Source: Bacillota bacterium
GTDB lineage: Bacteria; Bacillota; Clostridia; Clostridiales; Clostridiaceae
Assembly: GCA_021781745.1 (NCBI GenBank)
Contig: JAJXWH010000001.1
Location: 62,001 to 126,000 of the forward strand
Direction of reading: 5' to 3'
DNA: 64,000 nt
A model generated the notes under the pieces. That model worked only from the letters and a program-made list of their open reading frames with translations. It searched no databases and had not been told where the DNA came from. This document shows positions 33,538 to 43,020 of this stretch, in pieces. Position 1 is the first letter of the stretch, and the number at the start of each line of letters is the position of its first letter. Both the position numbers and the translations under genes were made by a program.

Positions 33538-34533
33538 ATGGCAGACGTCTTATCGCAAAGCGAAATAGATGCTTTGTTATCTGCCCTGTCTACAGGTGAA
33601 TTAGAATCAGAAGAAGTTGGTAAAGAGGAAGAAAAACATAAAATTAAGCTTTATGACTTTAGAAGTCCTCAAAAATTCTCAAAAGAGCATATAAGAACAC
33701 TTGAATTAATAAATGATAATTATGCCAGAATTATTTCCAATTACTTAACTGGTCAAACAAGACAAAATGTTAAAGTTAAAATTGAAACTGTAGAACAGAT
33801 AACATACGAGGAATTTATTCATTCTGTGCAAAACCCTACTATTATGACTATATTTAAAATGCCGCCACTCGCAGGTACAATACTATTTGAGACTAATCCA
33901 CAGTTTTCTCTTCAAATTATAGATGTTTTACTTGGTGGAAAAGGCGATAGAAAGACTCAAACAAAAGAATTCACAGATATAGATAAAAATATAATGCGTC
34001 AAATCACTACTGGAATGATAAATAATCTAAGATTAGCATGGGATTCCATTGTTGAGGTGTCACCTGAAGTTGAAGCAATTGAAACAAACCCAGCAATAAA
34101 TCAGACAATGTCACCTAATGATCCTGTAGCATTAATAACATTTTCAGTTGAGATGAATAAGCGTAGTACTTTTATTAATATGTGTATTCCATACTTAAGT
34201 ATAGAGAAAATATTGGATAAGCTAGTAGTACAATATGCATTTAGAAATGATGATGAAGCTTTAATGGCTGAATCAAGAGAAAAACTAGAAAAAGGAATTA
34301 ATAAAGTTGATGTTGATATTATTGCTGAACTTGGGCATGCAAGTATAACTGTAGATGATTTCTTGAAATTAACCATAGGTGATGTAATTAGGCTTGATAA
34401 TAAAAGTTCATCTCCAATTAAAGTATATGTAGGAAATGAAGAATGCTATTATGCTAAACCAGGTATCTCAGGTAAAAATATAGGAGTTATGATATTAGAT
34501 GTAACAGATAAGGAAGTGAATGGGTATGAGTAA
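33538..34533 (+). CDS. fliM: Flagellar motor switch protein FliM
   Basis: FliM forms the rotor C-ring and binds CheY-P to control rotation direction. The N-terminal CheY-binding peptide is seen in DVLSQSEIDALLSAL (residues 3-17). A middle CheC-like domain follows, and the C-terminal SpoA/FliN-like domain ends the protein (about 260-331). At 331 aa it is typical. Its stop overlaps the start of fliY by 14 bases, indicating translational coupling. Confidence 0.95.
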   Translation: MADVLSQSEIDALLSALSTGELESEEVGKEEEKHKIKLYDFRSPQKFSKEHIRTLELINDNYARIISNYLTGQTRQNVKVKIETVEQITYEEFIHSVQNPTIMTIFKMPPLAGTILFETNPQFSLQIIDVLLGGKGDRKTQTKEFTDIDKNIMRQITTGMINNLRLAWDSIVEVSPEVEAIETNPAINQTMSPNDPVALITFSVEMNKRSTFINMCIPYLSIEKILDKLVVQYAFRNDDEALMAESREKLEKGINKVDVDIIAELGHASITVDDFLKLTIGDVIRLDNKSSSPIKVYVGNEECYYAKPGISGKNIGVMILDVTDKEVNGYE

Positions 34534-35713
34534 TAACTTTTTATCACAAGAAGAGATAAATGCATTATTAGCAGGAGAAGATTTAACATCTGCTGGAAAT
34601 GAAACTACATTATCGGATGAGAGTAAATCTGAAGAGGAAGTAATAACTGATATTGACAAAGATTTACTAGGTGAGATTGGTAATATATCTATGGGTTCGG
34701 CTTCAACTGCTTTATATCAACTTATAAATCAGCAGGTTAACATAACTACACCGGTAGTAAGCGTAACAACATTAAGGGAAATAAAAGCGGCTTTTGAAAC
34801 ACCTAATATTGTCTTAGATATTGAATATGTTGCTGGAATAATTGGAAGAAATATTTTAATTATCAAAATTTCAGATGGGTTAGTAATATCAAACTTAATG
34901 ATGGGTGGAGATGGTAATGTTTCTGAAACTCACGAATTATCAGAAATAGAAATTAGTGCAGTATCAGAAGCTATGAATCAAATGATAGGTTCAGCTGCTA
35001 CTTCTATGGCAACAATGTTTGGAAGAAAAGTTGATATTTCGCCACCAACATCAAAATTGGTAACCGATGGAAGTATACCGATTTCTGATGCAATCCCAGA
35101 AGATCAACCAATAGTTAAGGTTTCGTTTAGAATGACAATTGGAGATATTGTTGATAGTAATATAATGCAAATATTCCCAATAGAAACAGCTAAAAATATA
35201 GTTTCAATCATGACTGGAGAAGATAAAGCAGAGGAACCAGCTAAGTCAGAACCTGTTAAAGCTCCATCAAAAGAGCAAATTAAGAGTAAAGAAATAAGTC
35301 AGGAACCAGTTAATAACGCATATACTATGGAACCACAATATAGTCCTCAGCCACAATACCAATATGAGGCACCACCGCAAAGAATGCAGCAGCCAGTAGA
35401 AGTTCATGCTGCAGCCTTTGAACCATTAGTTCCTCAAAGTAATGTTCCACCAATTAAAAATATAGATTTAATATTAGATGTTCCTCTAGATATATCTGTT
35501 GTTTTAGGTAGAACTAAAAAGAGCATTCAAGATATTTTGAATTTAGGAACAGGTTCACTAATAGAATTAGATAAGCTTGCAGAAGAACCTGTTGAAATAT
35601 TAGTTAATGGAAAGCAAATAGCACTTGGAGAAGTTGTTGTTGTTGATGAGAACTTTGGAATAAGAATAACTAATATAGTAAGCAGTGTTGAAAGAATAAA
35701 GAGACTAAAGTAG
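34520..35713 (+). CDS. fliY: Flagellar motor switch phosphatase FliY
   Basis: FliY is the Gram-positive switch component that combines CheY-P hydrolysis with a FliN rotor domain. The N-terminal CheY-binding peptide FLSQEEINALLAG is followed by a CheC-like domain with two active-site segments (LLGEIGNISMGSAS near residue 50 and AVSEAMNQMIGSAA near 150). A Pro/Gln-rich linker (about 240-300) comes next and then the SpoA domain with DVPLDISVVLGR. At 397 aa it is typical of clostridial FliY. ATG 34520 or 34526 could be used; AAGGAAGTG fits the first. A strong terminator follows the stop. Confidence 0.93.
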   Translation: MGMSNNFLSQEEINALLAGEDLTSAGNETTLSDESKSEEEVITDIDKDLLGEIGNISMGSASTALYQLINQQVNITTPVVSVTTLREIKAAFETPNIVLDIEYVAGIIGRNILIIKISDGLVISNLMMGGDGNVSETHELSEIEISAVSEAMNQMIGSAATSMATMFGRKVDISPPTSKLVTDGSIPISDAIPEDQPIVKVSFRMTIGDIVDSNIMQIFPIETAKNIVSIMTGEDKAEEPAKSEPVKAPSKEQIKSKEISQEPVNNAYTMEPQYSPQPQYQYEAPPQRMQQPVEVHAAAFEPLVPQSNVPPIKNIDLILDVPLDISVVLGRTKKSIQDILNLGTGSLIELDKLAEEPVEILVNGKQIALGEVVVVDENFGIRITNIVSSVERIKRLK

Positions 35714-35737
35714 AAACTCCCGAAAGGGAGTTTTTTA
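35714..35737 (+). terminator. Terminator of the chemotaxis/switch operon
   Basis: A perfect 8-bp stem (AAACTCCC / GGGAGTTT) with a GAAA tetraloop runs into six T residues directly after the fliY stop codon. It separates the chemotaxis operon from the sigma-D dependent flgM operon. Confidence 0.92.
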
Positions 35738-35774
35738 TTTCAACATAAAGTGGGATTTTTTATAAATAAAAGTG

Positions 35775-35801
35775 TAAACTTAATTTACTAATATACGATA
35801 A
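35775..35801 (+). promoter_or_regulatory. Sigma-D (FliA) type promoter of the flgM operon
   Basis: TAAA (35775-35778) and CGATAA (35796-35801) are separated by 17 bases, the geometry of the Bacillus sigma-D consensus TAAA-N15-GCCGATAA. It lies about 35 bases upstream of the flgM start. Three more sites with the same spacing occur before flagellin, the Maf gene and rfbF. Confidence 0.78.
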
Positions 35802-35834
35802 TAAAGTAAGAAGTTGATATGGAGGAAAAGAAGT

Positions 35835-36110
35835 ATGAGTATTAATGGAATAAATAAATTAACATATATAAATGCATATAACTCAAATAATAATAAGACA
35901 GTGAATAAGACAGACGAAACTAAAGCATCAGATACAATAGAAATATCATCTTTAGGAAAAAGTCTTATTGGATACTCAATAAATTCGGATATAAATAATA
36001 CAAAAAAGGTTGCGGAAATTAAAAATAAAGTTGAAAGTGGGACATATAATGTAGATGCAAAATTAACTGCAAAAAGCATTATAAATGTTATGAAAGGAGA
36101 TCAATCATAG
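35835..36110 (+). CDS. flgM: Anti-sigma-D factor FlgM
   Basis: FlgM binds and holds the flagellar sigma factor inactive until the hook is complete, when it is exported. The 91-aa protein has the family's layout: a disordered, Asn/Thr-rich first half and a C-terminal helical sigma-binding part (EIKNKVESGTYNVDAKLTAKSIINVM). ATG 35835 is chosen because GGAGG (35822-35826) precedes it; an upstream in-frame start at 35814 lies before that site. It is first in the late flagellar operon and is followed three bases later by flgN. Confidence 0.9.
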   Translation: MSINGINKLTYINAYNSNNNKTVNKTDETKASDTIEISSLGKSLIGYSINSDINNTKKVAEIKNKVESGTYNVDAKLTAKSIINVMKGDQS

Positions 36111-36113
36111 TGT

Positions 36114-36524
36114 ATGATAGATAAACTAATTAAATTAATAATAGATCAAGAAAAAGATTTGAGAAGTCTTTTGGAATTATTGGAAATTCAGAATGAAATG
36201 ATAGTAAAAAAAGATTTATTTGGTTTAGAAGGATTAATTGATAAGTTTAATGTATGCAGTAAGAAAATTGCGGAGAAGGAAGTTGAAAGAAGAAAATTGT
36301 TAGGTGAAAGTAGTATTTCAGAGGTCTTAAAAGAAAGTGATAATGATGAGCTAAAGCAATCTTATAATAATATAAGAAATACATTAAATAAAGTTTTGTT
36401 TAATAAAGAGACTAATGAAATATTATTAAAGCAAAATATTATATTTAACACTAAAATGCTAAATATAATGAATCCTAGCAAAACAATGAAAACATATAAT
36501 TCATATGGGCATTTATCTAAGTAA
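36114..36524 (+). CDS. flgN: Flagellar hook-junction chaperone FlgN
   Basis: FlgN-type chaperones keep the hook-filament junction proteins FlgK and FlgL ready for export. The 136-aa protein is wholly helical and charged, with a FlgN-family LIDQEKDLRSLLELLEIQNE start and no signal peptide. Sequence conservation in this family is low, so the call leans on its place between flgM and flgK. AAAGGAGA lies 13 bases before the ATG, a long spacing that may reduce translation or reflect coupling to flgM. Confidence 0.82.
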   Translation: MIDKLIKLIIDQEKDLRSLLELLEIQNEMIVKKDLFGLEGLIDKFNVCSKKIAEKEVERRKLLGESSISEVLKESDNDELKQSYNNIRNTLNKVLFNKETNEILLKQNIIFNTKMLNIMNPSKTMKTYNSYGHLSK

Positions 36525-36633
36525 TAAGATATTAATATAATTTTAAAATTAATATATGCATTGGTTTATTGTTAATAAGGATGTAAATTGATATACAAGG
36601 ATATAAGAAAATGGAAAGGTAGGATATAAGAAT

Positions 36634-38367
36634 ATGGCAGGGTTATTTGATACTTTTACCATAGCCAAAAGAGGTTTATCAGTACAGCAAAGTTCTATAG
36701 ATGTAACCTCACATAATATTGCAAATACTAATACAACAGGATATACAAGACAAAGAGCAGTATCTGAAACAACAGAACCTCGTGGAGGAAATACAAAATT
36801 TGATGATCTTTCAGTAGGACAAGTAGGGACTGGAGCACAAATAACATCAATAGAGAGAATTAGAGATTCCTTTATAGACTATCAAGTAAGGACACAAGCA
36901 ACAATTAATTCATCTCTTGATACTCAAAATACTTATTTACAGCAGGCAGTGGATGTTATAGATGATACTAATAATACTGGAGTAAAATCAGCATTAGATA
37001 ATTTTTATACTGCGTTCCAGTCTTTATCTACATCGTCAGATAAAGATAGCAGCAAGGCAGTAGCTGTTACTAAAGCAGAAACATTAGCATCTCAAATAAA
37101 TGATTCATATAACAATCTAAAAAAGATACAAGATAATCTTCAGAATGTATTAACGTCAGATGTTACTACAATAAATGATACACTAGATCAAATAAATGAT
37201 TTAAATAAACAAATAGAAAGTGTAACTTCTTTAGGGTTAACGCCAAATGACTTAATGGATAAAAGAGATAATCTATTGGATACATTAAGTGAAAAGTTTG
37301 GAATCTCAATTGATAGTCAAAAAAATAACGGGGTAGATGTTTCTGCAACTGATTTAAGTAGTAGTAATATACTAGTAAATTCATCAGATACAACTGGGAC
37401 TAAGTGCACAAGATTTTCGTCTGTAGAAAGCGTGGAATATGATTCGACTTCAAATGAATTGACTATTAAATATGCTAAATTGGGGAATTCGGACAATACG
37501 TTTACAACGACAGTAACATTATCAGGCAGTGCCGCTGATGGGGAAGCATTAAAAGAAAGCTTAGAGAAAGATAGAATTTTAATTGCTAGCAATGATGGAA
37601 CAGTAAATTTAAGTAGTGCAACGGATGTTAAAAGTGCGATATTTAAAGCTTCAGGTGGTGAAGTTGGAGGAGATCAAGTAGCTCAAGATGCAATTCAAAC
37701 GAGCATGAATGGGTTAGATGAATTTGCAGCTGCACTTGCATATACAGTAAATTCAATACAAACAGGAAGTACTGATGGCACTGCTAATTCGAACCTTAGT
37801 AATAATGATTCTTTATTTGTTGTTAGTGGAAGTAGTTCAGATTCAGGAATTACTGCTGCAAATATATCAGTTAATTCAGCTTTACAAAGTGATTCGACAT
37901 TGCTAAATTGCGCAAGTGACTCGAGTAGCGGTGAGAAAGATGGATCCAGGGCACTTGCTATTGCAGATCTTGCAGATTTAAAGATAGATTTTACAACACT
38001 TGACAGTTCATCAATATCTGGCTTGACTAGAGCAGCTTTTTTTAGCAAAACTGGTCTCACATTTAAAGATAGTACGGATACAGACTTAAATAGTACCGCG
38101 GCTGGAGGTACAACTTTGGATGATAATTTTACAAGTGTAACAAGTACTTTAGGTACAGCTGCTAATACAGTAAGTAATAAGCTTACAACTTCTGAAAACT
38201 TGTTAACTTCTCTTAAAGATCAAAGAACATCCGTATCGGGAGTCTCATTAGATGAAGAAATGACGAATTTAATTGAATATCAACATGCTTATCAAGCAAA
38301 TGCAAAAGTAATATCAACAGTAGATCAATTACTGGATGTAGTAATTAACGGTTTGAAGTCATCATAG
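36634..38367 (+). CDS. flgK: Flagellar hook-associated protein 1 (FlgK)
   Basis: FlgK is the first junction protein between hook and filament. The N-terminal rod-type motif SSIDVTSHNIANTNTTGYTRQR lies at about residues 20-41; the helical D1 region follows, and the C-terminal helix SLDEEMTNLIEYQHAYQANA closes the fold. The middle is Ser/Thr/Asp-rich and variable. At 577 aa it is typical for Firmicutes. AGGTAGG precedes the ATG and flgL follows after about 30 bases. Confidence 0.95.
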   Translation: MAGLFDTFTIAKRGLSVQQSSIDVTSHNIANTNTTGYTRQRAVSETTEPRGGNTKFDDLSVGQVGTGAQITSIERIRDSFIDYQVRTQATINSSLDTQNTYLQQAVDVIDDTNNTGVKSALDNFYTAFQSLSTSSDKDSSKAVAVTKAETLASQINDSYNNLKKIQDNLQNVLTSDVTTINDTLDQINDLNKQIESVTSLGLTPNDLMDKRDNLLDTLSEKFGISIDSQKNNGVDVSATDLSSSNILVNSSDTTGTKCTRFSSVESVEYDSTSNELTIKYAKLGNSDNTFTTTVTLSGSAADGEALKESLEKDRILIASNDGTVNLSSATDVKSAIFKASGGEVGGDQVAQDAIQTSMNGLDEFAAALAYTVNSIQTGSTDGTANSNLSNNDSLFVVSGSSSDSGITAANISVNSALQSDSTLLNCASDSSSGEKDGSRALAIADLADLKIDFTTLDSSSISGLTRAAFFSKTGLTFKDSTDTDLNSTAAGGTTLDDNFTSVTSTLGTAANTVSNKLTTSENLLTSLKDQRTSVSGVSLDEEMTNLIEYQHAYQANAKVISTVDQLLDVVINGLKSS

Positions 38368-38398
38368 GTAAAAATATTATTATGAGGTGAGATTAAGA

Positions 38399-39646
38399 AT
38401 GTCAAGAATAACCAATGCAATGTTAACTAATAATTACTTGAGAGATATGCAAATAAACTTAAGTAATATGAGTACATTACAACAGCAGTTATCTTCAGGA
38501 AAAAAAGTGCAAAATGTTGCAGATGATCCAGTAGGCGCAACTAAAATTATGATGTTAAATGGGGAGCTTACTGCAAATGAACAATATAGTACCAATATAA
38601 GTGATGCGAGTAATTGGCTTGATACTACGGATACGGCTTTGGGAGAAGCTGGAAATGTTTTGTCAAGAATAAGAACACTTATGGTAAAGGCAGGAAATGG
38701 ATCTTATGGTACTGATGAAATATCAGCAATTAAAGATGAAGTTGTATCAGATGTTCAGCAGCTTGGACAGGTGCTGAATACCTCGTTTAATGGCAATTAC
38801 ATATTTGGTGGTACTAAAAGTACATCGAAGCCAGTGGTAGTTGATACAGATGGAAATATGAATTATGCTGATGTAGATGGTAATGCAATAAGTCAAAACA
38901 CTAGTGGAAGTACAACAGTGACAACCGTAACACTAGCAAATAGTAATAAAATGGTTGATTCAAGTGGAAATACTATTGGAAGTTTTTCAGAGGATTCTGC
39001 AACTGGAACAATTACTATTAATTATAGTAATGGCAGTACTTCAGGCACTATTACTACTACAGCAGGAAATTTACAAACTGATTTGACAAGTTATGGTTTT
39101 ACAGCTGCTGTTAATGAATCTAATAAAATAACTTCATTATTATCAAATGTAAGCACATCAATAAATCAAATAGGAGATAATTTAACAACTGAAATTTCAG
39201 AGGGAATTAAAGTTAATTATAATCAAAATGCAGTAAGTTTATTACAATTTAATGATAATAATCTTACTCCATCAAGTATAAATACTATGAATGTACTAAA
39301 AAATATTTTAAGCGATTTAGGAACATTATCAGATACTTCATCATCAACTACTGTTAAAAATACTGCAACAACGGATTTAAATGAAGCTGCATTAGACCAA
39401 ATAGATTCTGTGATAAGCAATTTTCTTTCAGCAAGGTCTAAAATTGGAGCTATGCAAAACAGAATGGAATCAGTAGCTACAACCAATTCGGATCAAAATT
39501 ATAATATGACAAGCATTTTATCTAATACACAGGACGTAGATATTACAGAAAAGACAGTAGAATATTCTTCAGCACAAACTGTTTATACAGCAGCTCTTCA
39601 AGTAAGTTCTACAGTGTTAACAAAAACAATAATGGATTATATTTAA
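38399..39646 (+). CDS. flgL: Flagellar hook-associated protein 3 (FlgL)
   Basis: FlgL is the second junction protein. The 415-aa product has flagellin-like N- and C-terminal coiled-coil regions (MSRITNAMLTNNYLRDMQ, SSGKKVQNVADDPVGA near the start and ARSKIGAMQNRMES near the end) with a Ser/Thr/Gly-rich variable centre (about 160-250). ATG 38399 is chosen because GAGGTGA (38384-38390) is spaced for it; an in-frame GTG at 38387 lies inside that site. fliW follows 28 bases later. Confidence 0.93.
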   Translation: MSRITNAMLTNNYLRDMQINLSNMSTLQQQLSSGKKVQNVADDPVGATKIMMLNGELTANEQYSTNISDASNWLDTTDTALGEAGNVLSRIRTLMVKAGNGSYGTDEISAIKDEVVSDVQQLGQVLNTSFNGNYIFGGTKSTSKPVVVDTDGNMNYADVDGNAISQNTSGSTTVTTVTLANSNKMVDSSGNTIGSFSEDSATGTITINYSNGSTSGTITTTAGNLQTDLTSYGFTAAVNESNKITSLLSNVSTSINQIGDNLTTEISEGIKVNYNQNAVSLLQFNDNNLTPSSINTMNVLKNILSDLGTLSDTSSSTTVKNTATTDLNEAALDQIDSVISNFLSARSKIGAMQNRMESVATTNSDQNYNMTSILSNTQDVDITEKTVEYSSAQTVYTAALQVSSTVLTKTIMDYI

Positions 39647-39674
39647 TGTCATATAAGAAAAGAGGTTAGTATAA

Positions 39675-40100
39675 ATGCTATATAATTCTAAAATTCATGG
39701 TGAAATAAACTATGAAGAAAAAGATATTATAACTTTTAATAAAGGGCTTTTTGGTTTTGAAGATTTAAGTAAATTTTTTCTTGTGAATTTAGAAGAAATT
39801 AAGCCATTTAAATTGCTTCATTCATTGGAAAATGAGGATATAGGAATGATAGTTATACATCCTTTTGACTTTTTTAAAGATTATGAGATATGCCTAAGTG
39901 AAGAAACAATTAGAAATTTAAAGATAAAATCAGAAAATGAGGTGCTTATAATAAACACAGTAACTCTCAATTCTAATCCTAATAAGATTACTACTAATTT
40001 ACAGGGCCCAATTATTATAAATATTTCTAATAATTTAGGGGAACAAATAATAGTAGATAATTCTAAATATAAAGTTAAAGAACCTTTAATAAAGGAGTGA
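39675..40100 (+). CDS. fliW: Flagellar assembly factor FliW
   Basis: FliW binds CsrA and relieves its repression of flagellin translation; flagellin in turn binds FliW, closing a feedback loop. The 141-aa protein has the [23 protein letters not shown] region ([13 protein letters not shown]) and the [20 protein letters not shown] block typical of the family. AAGAGGTTAG precedes the ATG. It is four bases from csrA, the usual pairing. Confidence 0.95.
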   Translation: MLYNSKIHGEINYEEKDIITFNKGLFGFEDLSKFFLVNLEEIKPFKLLHSLENEDIGMIVIHPFDFFKDYEICLSEETIRNLKIKSENEVLIINTVTLNSNPNKITTNLQGPIIINISNNLGEQIIVDNSKYKVKEPLIKE

Positions 40101-40104
40101 TGAT

Positions 40105-40323
40105 ATGTTAATTATCACAAGGAAAAAAGGAGAATCACTTATAATTGGTGAAGATATAGAGATTACTGTAAATAAAATAGAAGATGGTTCTGTGAAAATA
40201 GGAATAAAAGCACCTAAAGAGATAACTATATTAAGAAAAGAACTTTATGAACAAATAAAGGAAGAAAATATGGAAGCCATTAATGTAGATATAAATATTT
40301 TAAAAAATATTAAGAAAATATAA
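40105..40323 (+). CDS. csrA: Translational regulator CsrA
   Basis: CsrA binds GGA motifs, often in hairpin loops, near ribosome binding sites and blocks translation. The 72-aa protein is the standard size and shows the family pattern [44 protein letters not shown] (quoted in part: [29 protein letters not shown]). The RNA-contact residues Leu2-Arg6 region and the KELYE helix start are intact. AAAGGAGTGATG serves as ribosome binding site. The likely target in this window is the flagellin leader at 43471-43505. Confidence 0.95.
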   Translation: MLIITRKKGESLIIGEDIEITVNKIEDGSVKIGIKAPKEITILRKELYEQIKEENMEAINVDINILKNIKKI

Positions 40324-40358
40324 GAAAAATTGTTAATAATCAAGGAGGAAAAATAAAC

Positions 40359-40730
40359 ATGGATGTTAATATAATTATAAACAATTTGAATCAATATAAT
40401 AATAATGTGTCCGAAACAAATGGCGAAACTAATAGTATAGAAATATCAGCAATTCCAAAGGGAAATGAAGAACAAGGAAAAACAAAAGATAATTCTGATA
40501 AATCAAATAGTAATAAAGATATGGATAAAGCTATAGATACATTAAATAAATTTTTAGAAAAGGATAAAACTCATGCTGAATATTCAGTTTATAAGAAATT
40601 AGGAAGAACCGTTATAAAAATAATTGATGATAAAACTAATGAAGTGATTATGGAATTTCCAAAAGAAAAGATTTTGGATATGGTAGCCAGTATGCTTGAA
40701 AATGCGGGACTTTTAGATAAAAAAGCATAA
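40359..40730 (+). CDS. flaG: FlaG family flagellar protein
   Basis: FlaG proteins influence filament length in several bacteria. The 123-aa protein has a disordered, Asn/Lys-rich N-terminal half and the conserved FlaG domain in the C-terminal half (AEYSVYKKLGRTVIKIID, EVIMEFPKEKILDM). It lies between csrA and a small unknown gene in the late flagellar operon. AAGGAGG precedes the ATG. Confidence 0.92.
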   Translation: MDVNIIINNLNQYNNNVSETNGETNSIEISAIPKGNEEQGKTKDNSDKSNSNKDMDKAIDTLNKFLEKDKTHAEYSVYKKLGRTVIKIIDDKTNEVIMEFPKEKILDMVASMLENAGLLDKKA

Positions 40731-40769
40731 AGGTTTTATATATTATTTTATCTAATGGAGGTGGTAGAT

Positions 40770-41057
40770 TTGGAATTTTTACTAAATAAAATAGATACGA
40801 ACATTAGATTAAAATTACAGGAGAAAAGAAAGGAAGGTAAAGTTCACTCGGGAAAGGCAATCAATGTAAATAAGGACTTAAAAGATGAGGGAAATACTAA
40901 CTACGAAATTTTTGAAAAAAGTAATTCTAAAAAAAAGAAATATATAACAATTACTGGAGAGAAAGATATTAATGAAAAATTATCTATTGAAGTAGAAAAA
41001 ACAGAGAAACTTAATATAGAAAATTCTAAGGGGAAAATTTTGGACGCTAAAAAATAG
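40770..41057 (+). CDS. Small lysine-rich protein of the late flagellar operon, unknown
   Basis: This 95-aa product, starting at TTG 40770 after GGAGGTGG (40757-40764), is rich in Lys, Glu and Asn and looks mostly helical or disordered. No known domain is recognised. An in-frame ATG at 40755 precedes the ribosome binding site and is less likely. Its location between flaG and fliS suggests a flagellar role, possibly an export-related or regulatory protein, but that is context only. Confidence 0.6.
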   Translation: MEFLLNKIDTNIRLKLQEKRKEGKVHSGKAINVNKDLKDEGNTNYEIFEKSNSKKKKYITITGEKDINEKLSIEVEKTEKLNIENSKGKILDAKK

Positions 41058-41068
41058 GAGGACTAAAA

Positions 41069-41449
41069 ATGTATTCAAATGGTTATAATGTTTATAAGAA
41101 TAATAGCATTAATTATGCATCAAAAGAGCAGCTTTTACTTATGTTAGTTGATGGTGCGGTAAAGTTTACTAAAATAGCAAGACAAGCTATTTTAGATAAG
41201 GATGTTAAAAAAGCACATGAAAATTTAAAAAAGACTCAAGATATATTTGTAGAATTAATAGTTACCTTAGATGTTTCTAAAGCAGAATGGATGACTTCTT
41301 TACTTGAAGTATATAAATATATTAAAGACAAGCTGTTTGAGGCTAATATAAAAAAAGATATTAATATGGTCGATGAAATTCTTCCTTTAATAGAGTCGGT
41401 AAATAATCTATGGCATGATGCCTATAAAGTATCTAAAGGTAGTAAGTAA
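41069..41449 (+). CDS. fliS: Flagellin export chaperone FliS
   Basis: FliS binds the C-terminal helix of flagellin in the cytoplasm and prevents early polymerisation. The 126-aa helical protein shows family features: a start with NGYNVYKNNSINYASKEQLLLMLVDGA and LWHDAYK near the C-terminus (quoted in short: KEQLLLMLVDGAVKF). It sits upstream of fliD as usual. TAGGAGG precedes the ATG. Confidence 0.94.
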   Translation: MYSNGYNVYKNNSINYASKEQLLLMLVDGAVKFTKIARQAILDKDVKKAHENLKKTQDIFVELIVTLDVSKAEWMTSLLEVYKYIKDKLFEANIKKDINMVDEILPLIESVNNLWHDAYKVSKGSK

Positions 41450-41478
41450 ATAAGATTAAAATAAAGGAGTGTTATAAA

Positions 41479-43020
41479 ATGACAACAAGAATAACTGGGT
41501 TAATTTCAGGATTAGATGTAGATTCTTTAGTTAAAGCTGGGGTATCATCCTATCAAACAAAATTAGACAAAGCTAAGCAGCAAGAGCAGATTCTAGAATG
41601 GAAGCAGGAACAATATAGAGCAATATCAACAAGTGTTTCGGATTTTTATAACAAGTATTTAGACTCAACTAGTAGTGATAGTCTATTGATGTCTAGTAAT
41701 TGGGCTACGACTACATTTACATCAAGTAATTCCGCAGCTGTATCAGCTACAGCAGTTAATGGAAGTGCAAGTGCAGCTAATTATAAAGTAGATGTTACTA
41801 CTTTAGCATCAGCTGCCACAGCAACATTAACATCATCAAGTAGTTATTCAGGGGGCATCACAATAACAACAAGTAATAATACGTATTCCTTAAGTGGAAC
41901 TGATATAACTGGCATTTCAGGTTGGTCATCGATGACAGAAGATCAGAAAGGAGCAGCAGTTACTAATTTGATAACATCAAAGCTAGGTAGTAGTTCTGGT
42001 TTGACAGCTACATATAGTCAGCTATCAGGAGGTATAGTAATAAAAACAAATACATTAGGAGCAAATTCTCAATTTTCTATTAGTACAACAGATAGTAGTA
42101 ATATAGTAACAACTAACTCTTATAAAGGAACAGATCTTTCAGGCTCAATAACTAACTCAAGTGGAACAGTAAATTATGCATTAAGTGGTAATAGTAATAC
42201 AGTGACTCTTGATAATATACAATTTAATTTTAATGACACAACACAGGCAGGATCTCCAGTGACTCTTACAGGAAGTACTGATACCACAACTTTACAAAGT
42301 AAAATTGAATCTTTTATGAAAGACTACAACACTTTATTAACAACTATTAATGGAAAGATATATGAAAGTTATGATTCCAGTTATTTGCCATTAACGGATG
42401 ATGAAAAGAGCTCGATGACTGATACTCAAATTACTCAATGGCAAAACAAAGCTCAAACAGGATTACTTCATAATGATGAATATTTAGAATCATTAGCTTC
42501 AGATATGAAATCAGCCATGTCAAGTTATATGAAAAGTATGGGATTAGATATAGAAGGGATTGGGATTAAACCAGTAGAGGATTACGGTAGTAAAAATGGA
42601 ACATATAATGTTGATTCAACTGCTTTAAAATCAGCTCTTAATGGAGGTTTAACAAAGAATGGGCAAACTGTTACAATAGCTGATATTCAATCGTTGTTTA
42701 CAAACGTCAGTAGCAGCAGTACAGCAACTCAATCATCTTCTAGTGATGGTGTATTATATCAACTTAAAGTAGCTTTAAACAATAATGTATTAAACTCAGG
42801 TTCTGAATTTCAAAAAGTTGCTGGAACTGTGGGAACTACAAGCGAATATACAAATGAAATAACTACAAAGCTAAAAGATGAAACTACTCTTATAAATACA
42901 TTGACGGATCAATTAAACACTCAAGAGGACGCGTTATACTTAAAATATTCAAATTTAGAGACACAATTAAGTAAACTAAAATCTTCATCTGGTATATTCT
43001 CATCATCTAGTTCATCATAA
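41479..43020 (+). CDS. fliD: Flagellar filament cap protein FliD
   Basis: FliD forms the cap under which flagellin monomers assemble. The N-terminal ITGLISGLDVDSLVKAGV motif (ITGLISGLDVDSLV) and the C-terminal coiled coil (EYTNEITTKLKDETTLINTL) are diagnostic. The central D2-D3 region is Ser/Thr-rich, consistent with a surface-exposed domain, possibly glycosylated. At 513 aa it is typical. Its stop codon overlaps the ATG of the next gene (TAATG). Confidence 0.94.
   Translation: MTTRITGLISGLDVDSLVKAGVSSYQTKLDKAKQQEQILEWKQEQYRAISTSVSDFYNKYLDSTSSDSLLMSSNWATTTFTSSNSAAVSATAVNGSASAANYKVDVTTLASAATATLTSSSSYSGGITITTSNNTYSLSGTDITGISGWSSMTEDQKGAAVTNLITSKLGSSSGLTATYSQLSGGIVIKTNTLGANSQFSISTTDSSNIVTTNSYKGTDLSGSITNSSGTVNYALSGNSNTVTLDNIQFNFNDTTQAGSPVTLTGSTDTTTLQSKIESFMKDYNTLLTTINGKIYESYDSSYLPLTDDEKSSMTDTQITQWQNKAQTGLLHNDEYLESLASDMKSAMSSYMKSMGLDIEGIGIKPVEDYGSKNGTYNVDSTALKSALNGGLTKNGQTVTIADIQSLFTNVSSSSTATQSSSSDGVLYQLKVALNNNVLNSGSEFQKVAGTVGTTSEYTNEITTKLKDETTLINTLTDQLNTQEDALYLKYSNLETQLSKLKSSSGIFSSSSSS

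Noticed and set aside
41700..42300. Ser/Thr-rich low-complexity stretch in fliD, and similar ones in flgK and flgL
   Set aside because: Variable, Ser/Thr-rich surface domains are normal in these filament-associated proteins and do not indicate a separate element.
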